From NCBI GenBank assembly GCA_031283865.1, contig JAITAX010000066.1, forward strand, positions 1-5,357: a stretch of DNA of 5,357 nucleotides, in the 5' to 3' direction. Of this stretch, positions 1-5,357 are shown piece by piece (within the stretch, counting starts at the first letter, position 1; every line of letters starts with the position of its first letter). Position numbers and translations under genes: made by a program. This DNA comes from Eubacteriales Family XIII. Incertae Sedis bacterium (GTDB lineage Bacteria; Bacillota; Clostridia; Peptostreptococcales; Anaerovoracaceae). Under the pieces are notes generated by a model. The model searched no databases, was not told where the DNA came from, and saw only the letters and a list, made by a program, of their open reading frames with translations.

Positions 1-1475
1 CGACCATCCCGATTGCGCGCATGACGGCTGCGAAGCTCAAGGGCAGCGATTTGCCGATCCGCCTCTACTACGCGCAGCAGGTCTTTCGTATGCAGCCCGA
101 GCTGCGCGGGAAGCGCGCAGAGATCATGCAGATGGGCATAGAGCTGGTCGGCGACGCCTCCTTTGAATCCGACGCGGAGATCCTCAGCACGGCCGCGGAG
201 GCTCTGGCCGCCTGCTCGTCGGCGCCCTTTCGCATCGAACTCGGACACGTCGGCGTATTCAACCGGCTGATGTCCCTGCTCAATGCGGGTCCTGACGAAA
301 AGGAGCGCATACACCGGCACATTGCGGCGAAGAATTACGCGGCCCTCGGAGACGTGCTCGAGGGGGCGCCGCAGACCGATGTGGCGGACATGCTGCGCGC
401 GCTGCCCGGACTTTTCGGCGGCGCGGAGGCGCTGAAAGAGGCGCGCACGCTGTTTCGCGGGCGCGATCCCGTGCTGCCGGACATGCTCGCGTATCTGGAG
501 CGCATCTATGAAATGCTGCGGGGACTTGACTTAAACGACCGGATCATGATAGACTTGGGTTTGGTGAATCAAGCCGAATATTACAGTTCCTTGGTGTTCA
601 AGGGATACATGGCTTCCTCGGGGGAGGCTGTGCTTTCCGGCGGGCGCTACGATGAGCTTTTCAGGGATTTTGGAGAGGATTTGCCGGCCACGGGCTTTGC
701 CTTTCACGTCGACGCGCTGGCGGACGGGCGTCTGAAGCGTGCCCGCGCCGCCGCAGAAGCGCCGGCCGAAGTCGACGCTGCGAACGGAGCGTCCGGGACT
801 TCCGCACAGCACGCCGCAGGCGCCGCAGAGACTGCGGAAACCGCGACGCGGCTTCGAATCGCGCTGACGAAAGGCCGGACGGAGGAGGGGGTCGTCGCGA
901 TGCTGAAAGCCGCCGGCTACGACATCGCCCCCCTGCTCGACAAAGGACGCCGCCTGCTGCTCCCCATCCCGGGGACGGGCATAGAGATCGTGCTCGCGAA
1001 AGCCGCGGACGTGATTACCTATGTGGAACACGGCGTCTGCGACGTCGGCATCGTCGGCAAGGACGTAATCGCCGAGCGCGGCGGCGTGTATTATGAGATC
1101 TTGGACCTCGGCGTCGGCAAATGCCGCTTCGCGCTGGCGACGCGCGCGGGCGCGGATTTCTACAGCGGTTTCGGCGCGAAGCGCGTCGCCACGAAGTATC
1201 CGAACGTGGCGGCGGCGTGGTTCGAGAGCAAGGGCATGGATGTCGAGATCATCCGCATAGAGGGTTCCGTCGAACTCGCGCCCCTGCTCGGCCTTGCGGA
1301 CGGCATCGTGGACATCGTGGAAACGGGGCGCACGCTGAAAGAGAACGGGCTGGCGGTCATAGAATACCTCCGCCCCGTGTCGGCCCGCATGATCGTGAAC
1401 GCCGCGAGCATGAAGTTGAAGAAGAGGGAGATCGACGCGCTTGCGGCGAAGCTGCAGCGCGTGAGCGAGAGATGA
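1..1475 (+). CDS. hisZG: HisZ-HisG fusion: ATP phosphoribosyltransferase regulatory subunit plus catalytic subunit (5' partial)
   Basis: First step of histidine synthesis: ATP + PRPP give phosphoribosyl-ATP, in the cytoplasm. The frame is open from base 3 and reads TIPIAR before the first Met (base 21). That Met is therefore internal, and roughly 70-90 HisZ residues lie upstream of the window. Numbering from it, residues 1-235 are a HisRS-like HisZ domain with LRLYY-like and FR...Q motif-2 remnants (13-37), YYSSLVFKGY (187-196), SGGRYDELF (206-214) and GFAFHVDAL (225-233). An Ala-rich linker follows (236-277). Residues 278-484 are a short-form HisG of about 207 residues with LTKGR (282-286), DVGIVGKD (341-348), GSVELAPLLGLAD (415-427) and the PRPP loop DIVETGRTL (431-439). 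Short HisG lacks the C-terminal regulatory domain and depends on HisZ for activity and histidine feedback, so fusing the two is functionally sensible. No stop, frameshift or plausible hisG start separates the domains. The identity of both domains is secure; whether the product is cleaved in vivo is unknown. Confidence 0.95.
   Translation, partial: TIPIARMTAAKLKGSDLPIRLYYAQQVFRMQPELRGKRAEIMQMGIELVGDASFESDAEILSTAAEALAACSSAPFRIELGHVGVFNRLMSLLNAGPDEKERIHRHIAAKNYAALGDVLEGAPQTDVADMLRALPGLFGGAEALKEARTLFRGRDPVLPDMLAYLERIYEMLRGLDLNDRIMIDLGLVNQAEYYSSLVFKGYMASSGEAVLSGGRYDELFRDFGEDLPATGFAFHVDALADGRLKRARAAAEAPAEVDAANGASGTSAQHAAGAAETAETATRLRIALTKGRTEEGVVAMLKAAGYDIAPLLDKGRRLLLPIPGTGIEIVLAKAADVITYVEHGVCDVGIVGKDVIAERGGVYYEILDLGVGKCRFALATRAGADFYSGFGAKRVATKYPNVAAAWFESKGMDVEIIRIEGSVELAPLLGLADGIVDIVETGRTLKENGLAVIEYLRPVSARMIVNAASMKLKKREIDALAAKLQRVSER
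726..851 (+). other. Interdomain linker between HisZ and HisG
   Basis: This 42-codon segment joins the end of the HisZ catalytic-like fold (GFAFHVDALAD) to the first beta strand of HisG (LRIALTKGR). It is low complexity, with 16 Ala of 42 residues plus Glu, Thr, Gly and Ser, and it looks flexible and solvent exposed. Its in-frame codons contain no ATG, GTG or TTG, so independent initiation of HisG here is unlikely. The next in-frame ATG after the junction is at base 900, which would remove the conserved TKGR strand. The segment sits where longer HisZ proteins carry a C-terminal domain, which appears absent. Confidence 0.8.
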
Positions 1476-2779
1476 GCATACGGATTGTAAAAGCCGACGG
1501 TGCGGCGGAGTACGCCGCGCTGGAACGGATGGAGGCGCGCGCCGACGCGCGTGACCGCGAAACAGAGGAGACGGTGCGGGAGATCCTGCGCGCGGTCCGC
1601 GAAAACGGCGACGATGCCCTGCGCGCCTACGGCCTGCGCTTCGACGGCGGTCTGCCCGAGCGCATGGAATTGGGACGCGCGGATTTCGAGGCGGCCCTCG
1701 CAGCCGCAAACCCCGCTTTTCGCGGGGCGCTTGAGCGCGCCGCGGCCAATATCCGCCGCTACCACGAACGCCAGATCTGCGAGGGCTACGAGCTAAAGGC
1801 GGAGGGCGCGACGCTCGGGCAGACCGTTCGCGGGCTTGCGCGCGTCGGACTCTACGTGCCGGGCGGCACGGCGGCCTATCCCTCGACCGTGCTTATGAAC
1901 GGCATCCCCGCGAAGCTCGCGGGCGTTTCGGAACTCATTGTGGTCACGCCGCCCGCACGGGTCGGCGCGGGACCTGCGGCGCGCTATGAGGCGAACGCCG
2001 ATATTCTGGCGGCGGCCTGCGTCGCGGGCGTGGACAGGCTCTTCCTGACGGGGGGCGCGCAGGCCGTCGCCGCCCTCGCCTGCGGGACGGAGAGCATTCC
2101 GCGCGCGGACAAGATCGTGGGACCCGGCAATATATTCGTCGCGACGGCGAAGCGGCTTCTCTACGGCAAGGTCGATATCGACATGATCGCGGGACCCAGC
2201 GAGATATTGGTGCTGGCCGACGCGGACGCCTCGCCCGCCTACATCGCCGCCGACATGCTCAGCCAAGCCGAACACGACCGCAACGCCGCCGCCGTCCTGC
2301 TGACGACGAGCGCGGACACGGCTGCGGCGACGGCTGCGGAATTGGAACGGCGGCTTTGCGGCCTCCCGCGCAGCGAGATCGCGCGCGCCTCGCTTGAGGA
2401 TTTCGGCCTGATCGTCGTATGCCGCAACGCGGATGAAATGCTCGCGCTCGCTGACCGCATCGCGCCGGAGCACCTTGAGATCCTGCTGGCGGACCCGCTG
2501 TCCTACGTAGCGCGCATCAAGAACGCGGGTTCCGTCTTTTGCGGCCCCTACGCGCCGGAGCCGCTCGGGGACTATCTCGCGGGGACGAACCACGTGCTGC
2601 CGACCGCGGGCGCCGCGCGCTTCGCCTCGCCGCTCGGCGTGTACGACTTCGTGAAGCGCATGAGCTACACGCACTATACGCGCGAAGCATTGGCGGCTGC
2701 GCGGGACGACATCATAACGATTGCCGAGGCGGAGGGCTTGGACGCCCACGCGGACGCGATCAGGGCGCGCTTTGCCTGA
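1472..2779 (+). CDS. hisD: Histidinol dehydrogenase
   Basis: Catalyses the last two oxidations of the pathway, L-histidinol to histidinal to L-histidine, using NAD+ and Zn2+, as a cytoplasmic homodimer. The product is 435 residues, normal for the family. The ATG at 1472 overlaps the hisG stop (ATGA), and the protein begins MSIRIVK as expected. There is only a weak purine-rich stretch before it, so expression probably depends on coupling to hisG. The open frame continues upstream inside hisG, but that part is a frame shadow. Visible motifs are GLYVPGGTAAYPS (125-138), a nucleotide-binding-like stretch FLTGGAQAVAAL (191-202), VGPGN (216-220), AGPSE (240-244) and GTNHVLPT (371-378). Residues matching the E. 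coli enzyme are Zn ligands Gln265, His268, Asp367 and His426, and catalytic Glu333 and His334. All are present, so the enzyme looks fully functional. Confidence 0.98.
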   Translation: MSIRIVKADGAAEYAALERMEARADARDRETEETVREILRAVRENGDDALRAYGLRFDGGLPERMELGRADFEAALAAANPAFRGALERAAANIRRYHERQICEGYELKAEGATLGQTVRGLARVGLYVPGGTAAYPSTVLMNGIPAKLAGVSELIVVTPPARVGAGPAARYEANADILAAACVAGVDRLFLTGGAQAVAALACGTESIPRADKIVGPGNIFVATAKRLLYGKVDIDMIAGPSEILVLADADASPAYIAADMLSQAEHDRNAAAVLLTTSADTAAATAAELERRLCGLPRSEIARASLEDFGLIVVCRNADEMLALADRIAPEHLEILLADPLSYVARIKNAGSVFCGPYAPEPLGDYLAGTNHVLPTAGAARFASPLGVYDFVKRMSYTHYTREALAAARDDIITIAEAEGLDAHADAIRARFA

Positions 2780-2821
2780 GCGCTCGGGCGGGGCGGCGAG
2801 AAAGCGGGGAGAAAGACAGCC
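2780..2821 (+). other. hisD-hisB intergenic spacer
   Basis: At 42 bases this is the longest non-coding stretch in the window. It is purine rich and carries the hisB ribosome binding site. A perfect 8-base palindrome, GAGCGCTC (2778-2785), straddles the end of hisD, but there is no GC stem followed by a T run, so no intrinsic terminator is supported. Many related operons have hisC between hisD and hisB; here there is no trace of one. Confidence 0.6.
2806..2811 (+). promoter_or_regulatory. Shine-Dalgarno site for hisB
   Basis: GGGGAG lies 10 bases upstream of the hisB ATG at 2822. It fixes that start. It also suggests hisB is initiated on its own rather than by coupling across the spacer. Confidence 0.6.
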
Positions 2822-3397
2822 ATGAGAAGCAGTGAAATCAAACGAAACACGGCGGAAACGGACATCCGCGTGCGGCTTTTGCCGGACGGCGGCGAAAAGC
2901 CCGTCATTTCGACGGGGATCGGCTTTTTCGACCATATGCTGACGGCCTTTGCCGTACACAGCGGCTTCGGCGTCGAAATCGCGTGCAAGGGCGATCTCTG
3001 CGTGGACGGGCATCATACGGTCGAGGACGTTGGCATCGCGCTCGGTCTGGCTTTCGCGCGCGCCGTGGCGCGGGATGGGATCGCGCGCTACGGGAACTTC
3101 ACGGCCCCGATGGACGAAGCGCTTGCCGCCTGTTCCATAGACGTCTGCGGCCGCGGCGTCTTGGTGTTCAACGGTGCGTTTGAAACGCCGTCGATAGGCG
3201 GGCTGGACACGCAGCTCATAAAGGAATTTTTCAGGGCTTTTGCCTCCAATGCGCAGGCGACGCTGCACATCAACCTGCTCTACGGCGAGAACGACCACCA
3301 TAAATGCGAAGCGGTGTTCAAGGCTTTCGCGCACGCCGTAAAGGAGGCCGTGCGGATCACGGGCGGCGACGCGCTCTCGACGAAAGGCAGCCTGTAA
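2822..3397 (+). CDS. hisB: Imidazoleglycerol-phosphate dehydratase (monofunctional HisB)
   Basis: Dehydrates imidazole-glycerol phosphate to imidazole-acetol phosphate; the family is Mn2+ dependent and forms a 24-mer. At 191 residues this is the dehydratase alone, without the N-terminal histidinol-phosphatase domain of the E. coli type, so the phosphatase must be encoded elsewhere. Visible motifs are the N-terminal R-x-T-x-E-T signature (RNTAET, 8-13), TGIGFFDHML (31-40), the first metal-binding block DGHHTVED (62-69: His64, His65, Glu68), PMDEAL (96-101), the second block NDHHKCE (157-163: His159, His160, Glu163) and the C-terminal STKGSL. The usual D-x-S-G-R-P segment reads DVCGRG (107-112), and the loop before GIARYG is slightly shorter than in Bacillus-type enzymes. 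Both are tolerable variations. Two bases separate its stop from hisH. Confidence 0.97.
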   Translation: MRSSEIKRNTAETDIRVRLLPDGGEKPVISTGIGFFDHMLTAFAVHSGFGVEIACKGDLCVDGHHTVEDVGIALGLAFARAVARDGIARYGNFTAPMDEALAACSIDVCGRGVLVFNGAFETPSIGGLDTQLIKEFFRAFASNAQATLHINLLYGENDHHKCEAVFKAFAHAVKEAVRITGGDALSTKGSL

Positions 3398-3399
3398 TT

Positions 3400-3999
3400 A
3401 TGATTGCGATACTCGATTACGGCGCGGGGAACCTGTTCAGCGTGAAGAATGCGCTGGATTTTCTCGGGTTTGACAGCGTAATCACGGCGGAGCGCGCGGC
3501 CCTCGCGCAGGCGGACAAGCTGATCCTGCCGGGCGTCGGCGCCTTTCCGGACGCGATGCAAAAGCTCGAAGCGACGGGACTTGCGGACGCGATCATACGC
3601 GAGGCGGCGCGCAAACCGCTGCTCGGCATCTGTCTCGGTATGCAGCTTCTGTTCGACTTCGGCTTTGAATTTGAAAAAACGCGCGGCCTCGGTTTGATCG
3701 CCGGGCGCGTGGACCTTATCGAGGCCCCGGGTCTGAAGATACCGCACATAGGCTGGAGCGACGTGAAGCGCGGCGCGCCCTGCCCGCTCTCCCGCGAGAT
3801 CAAGGAGGGTGACAGGCTGTATTTCGTCCACTCCTACAAGGCCGTCACGGACGCGCGGCACATCGCGCTCAGCACCGAATACGGCGATTTGATCCCGGCC
3901 CTCGTCTTTCGCGGCAAGGTGTTCGGCTGTCAGTTTCATCCGGAGAAGAGCGGCACGGTGGGCCTCGGCATACTGCGCGCTTTCTGTGAATTGGAATAA
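3400..3999 (+). CDS. hisH: Imidazole glycerol phosphate synthase, glutamine amidotransferase subunit
   Basis: Class I glutaminase subunit of IGP synthase. It hydrolyses glutamine and passes ammonia through the barrel of HisF, encoded two genes downstream. The product is 199 residues, normal for HisH. The start MIAILDYGAGN is canonical for the family, and the longer open frame upstream merely overlaps hisB. The oxyanion-strand motif LPGVGAF is at 43-49. The nucleophile elbow GICLGMQ (76-82) carries catalytic Cys78, and the triad is completed by His180 and Glu182 in CQFHPEKSG. The fold ends shortly after. A weak AAAGG (3383-3387) inside the end of hisB sits 12 bases before the ATG; with only 2 bases between the genes, coupling to hisB is likely. 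Confidence 0.98.
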   Translation: MIAILDYGAGNLFSVKNALDFLGFDSVITAERAALAQADKLILPGVGAFPDAMQKLEATGLADAIIREAARKPLLGICLGMQLLFDFGFEFEKTRGLGLIAGRVDLIEAPGLKIPHIGWSDVKRGAPCPLSREIKEGDRLYFVHSYKAVTDARHIALSTEYGDLIPALVFRGKVFGCQFHPEKSGTVGLGILRAFCELE

Positions 4000-4010
4000 G
4001 ATTTGATTCA

Positions 4011-4763
4011 ATGATTATATTTCCTGCAATCGACATCAAGGACGGCAAGTGCGTGCGCCTGACGCGCGGCGATTTTGACACGGCGGAACAGGTCGCGGAC
4101 GACGCGCTCAAAACGGCGCTCGGTTTTCGCGCCGCGGGCGCGCGGTGGATCCACATGGTGGATCTGGACGGCGCCGTCGCCGGCAAACGCGTCAACGAAC
4201 CGCTGTTCACGCAGGTCGCGCAAGAGAGCGGTCTCGACGTCGAGCTGGGCGGCGGCATCCGCGACATGGCTTCCGTCGATGCCTACCTTGCGCGCGGCAT
4301 ACGCCGCGTGATCTTGGGCACGGCCGCGCTGCGCGATCCGGACTTTCTGCGCGCCGCCGTCCGCAAGCACGGTGAGCGCGTCGCGGCCGGCATCGACGCG
4401 ATGAACGGGCGCGTGCGCGCGGCCGGCTGGCTCGAAGACGGCGGCGCGGACTACATCGCGCTCGCGAAGCGCATGGAGGCTGCGGGGGTCCGCACGATCA
4501 TATTTACCGACATCTCGAAAGACGGCGCGCTCTCGGGTCCGAATTTCGAGCAGCTTGCGGCCCTGCAGGCCGCCGTTTCCTGCAATATCGTCGCCAGCGG
4601 CGGCGTCACGAGCCTCAAGGACGTGCGCAGACTCGCGCGCATGGGGCTGTACGGCGCCATCCTCGGCAAGGCCCTGTACAAAGGCGCGCTGTCGCTGTCC
4701 GAGGCGATCACGGAGGCCGCGGCCGCACGCGCAGAGGCCGCGCAGCAGCAGCCGAAAGGATGA
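4011..4763 (+). CDS. hisA: ProFAR isomerase (HisA)
   Basis: (beta-alpha)8-barrel that performs the Amadori rearrangement of N'-phosphoribosylformimino-AICAR ribonucleotide to PRFAR, the substrate of HisH/HisF. The product is 250 residues. It opens with PAIDIKDGKCVRL and catalytic Asp8. The second half-barrel repeats the pattern with AAGIDA, catalytic Asp129, and FTDISKDG with Thr166. Phosphate-binding glycine turns are seen at LGGGIRD (79-85) and ASGGV (195-199). The last 15 residues or so are an Ala/Gln-rich tail beyond the usual end near residue 235-240. The start is 11 bases after the hisH stop with only a weak purine site (GGA within the hisH end), so coupling is likely. I considered the bifunctional HisA/TrpF (PriA) type, but that is mainly actinobacterial and nothing here argues for it. 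Confidence 0.96.
   Translation: MIIFPAIDIKDGKCVRLTRGDFDTAEQVADDALKTALGFRAAGARWIHMVDLDGAVAGKRVNEPLFTQVAQESGLDVELGGGIRDMASVDAYLARGIRRVILGTAALRDPDFLRAAVRKHGERVAAGIDAMNGRVRAAGWLEDGGADYIALAKRMEAAGVRTIIFTDISKDGALSGPNFEQLAALQAAVSCNIVASGGVTSLKDVRRLARMGLYGAILGKALYKGALSLSEAITEAAAARAEAAQQQPKG
4755..4760 (+). promoter_or_regulatory. Shine-Dalgarno site for hisF
   Basis: AAAGGA lies inside the last codons of hisA, 9 bases before the hisF ATG at 4770. It is one of the clearest ribosome binding sites in the window and fixes the hisF start. Confidence 0.6.
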
Positions 4764-4769
4764 AACACT

Positions 4770-5357
4770 ATGCTTGCAAAGCGAATTATACCCTGCCTTG
4801 ACGTGCGCGACGGCAAGGTCGTCAAGGGAATCAACTTTGTCGATATCAAGGAGGTCGGCGATCCCGCAGAATGTGCGGCGGTCTACGACCGGCAGGGCGC
4901 GGACGAGATCGTATTTCTCGACATAACGGCCACCCATGAGGGGCGCGACACGATGGCGGACGCGGTGCGGCGGACCGCAAAGCACGTATTCGTCCCGCTG
5001 ACGGTGGGCGGCGGCATTCGCAGCGTCGACGATTTTCGCACGCTTTTGCGCGCGGGCGCGGACAAGGTTTCGGTAAATTCCGCCGCGATCAAGAACCCGA
5101 AGCTGATTTCCGAAGCGGCGGCACAGTTCGGCAGCCAGTGCGTCGTCACGGCAATCGACGCGAAAGCGGCGGGCGCGGGCCGCTACAGGGTCTTTATCCA
5201 CGGGGGTCGCATCGACACGGGCTTGGACGCCGCGGAATGGGCGCGGGAGGCCGAGCGGCGCGGTGCGGGCGAGATACTCCTGACATCGATGGACGCGGAC
5301 GGGACAAAGAGCGGCTTCGACCTTGGCATGCTGAACGCGATCTGCGCCGTCGTGCGC
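4770..5357 (+). CDS. hisF: Imidazole glycerol phosphate synthase, cyclase subunit (3' partial)
   Basis: Cyclase subunit of IGP synthase. It combines PRFAR with ammonia delivered by HisH to yield IGP and AICAR, and AICAR feeds into purine synthesis. The first 196 codons are present and the frame is open to the window edge; HisF is usually about 250-255 residues, so some 55-60 are missing. The start MLAKRIIPCLDVRDGKVVKG is canonical. Both general acid/base residues are present: Asp11 (CLDV) and Asp130 (AIDAK). Also visible are FLDITAT (49-55), LTVGGGIR (77-84), SVNSAA (101-106) and LLTSMDADGTKSGFD (170-184), the phosphate-binding side of the second half-barrel. It starts 6 bases after the hisA stop. 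The half-barrel arrangement is shared with HisA, its paralogue next door. hisI or hisIE could follow beyond the window. Confidence 0.97.
   Translation, partial: MLAKRIIPCLDVRDGKVVKGINFVDIKEVGDPAECAAVYDRQGADEIVFLDITATHEGRDTMADAVRRTAKHVFVPLTVGGGIRSVDDFRTLLRAGADKVSVNSAAIKNPKLISEAAAQFGSQCVVTAIDAKAAGAGRYRVFIHGGRIDTGLDAAEWAREAERRGAGEILLTSMDADGTKSGFDLGMLNAICAVVR

Noticed and set aside
21..23. ATG at base 21 as the start of the HisZ-HisG gene
   Set aside because: The frame is open upstream and encodes TIPIAR, a HisZ-type sequence, so the Met is internal and the gene starts before the window.
1121..1471. Upstream in-frame extension of hisD inside hisG
   Set aside because: The extension is Arg-rich nonsense overlapping the conserved PRPP-binding region of HisG. 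HisD homology starts at the ATG at 1472.
531..1709. 392-codon open frame on the - strand opposite hisZG and hisD
   Set aside because: Same GC-driven shadow effect; Arg/Pro-rich with no family signature.
2778..2800. Possible terminator or operator at GAGCGCTC and the nearby CTCG/CGAG pair
   Set aside because: The stems are only 4 bases, no T run follows, and palindromes this short are expected by chance in GC-rich DNA.
1793..3334. 513-codon open frame on the - strand, antisense to hisD and hisB
   Set aside because: Long antisense frames are expected opposite GC-rich genes with GC-ending codons. The translation is Arg/Ala/Val-rich, has no recognisable domain, and runs across two well-supported genes and their spacer.
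3304..3399. Upstream in-frame extension of hisH inside hisB
   Set aside because: It overlaps conserved C-terminal HisB codons, and MIAILDYGAGN at 3400 is the canonical HisH N-terminus.
4008..5201. 397-codon open frame on the - strand opposite hisA and hisF
   Set aside because: Shadow of two enzymes with intact catalytic residues on the + strand; no independent evidence.

Overview
The window is one uninterrupted stretch of a histidine biosynthesis operon. All genes lie on the + strand and are packed almost end to end: hisZ-hisG (one fused reading frame, 5' end cut off by the window edge), hisD, hisB, hisH, hisA and hisF (3' end cut off). The junctions are a 4-base ATGA overlap (hisG/hisD), then gaps of 42 bases (hisD/hisB), 2 (hisB/hisH), 11 (hisH/hisA) and 6 (hisA/hisF). 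This indicates one polycistronic transcript with translational coupling. No promoter, terminator, RNA gene, mobile element or CRISPR array is visible.

Pathway coverage: HisZ-HisG makes phosphoribosyl-ATP. HisA isomerises ProFAR to PRFAR. HisH and HisF form the glutaminase/cyclase that makes imidazole-glycerol phosphate (IGP) and AICAR. HisB dehydrates IGP. HisD oxidises histidinol to histidine. The functions of HisI/HisE, the aminotransferase HisC and histidinol-phosphate phosphatase are not in the window. hisI/hisE could lie just past hisF, as in many operons of this type, but that cannot be seen here.

The organism is a GC-rich bacterium with strong preference for GC-ending codons (CGC, GCG, CTG, GAC). 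Short-form HisG with HisZ, a monofunctional HisB and the order Z-G-D-B-H-A-F fit a GC-rich Clostridia-type Firmicute best. This is inference from gene content and order; other HisZ-bearing phyla are not excluded.

The most unusual point is that HisZ and HisG, normally separate subunits of a hetero-octamer, are encoded as a single polypeptide joined by an Ala-rich linker with no internal start codon. A second oddity is a compositionally distinct AT-richer patch inside the HisZ part. The rest is an ordinary, apparently intact his operon with catalytic residues in place; I see no evidence of a novel system beyond the fusion.
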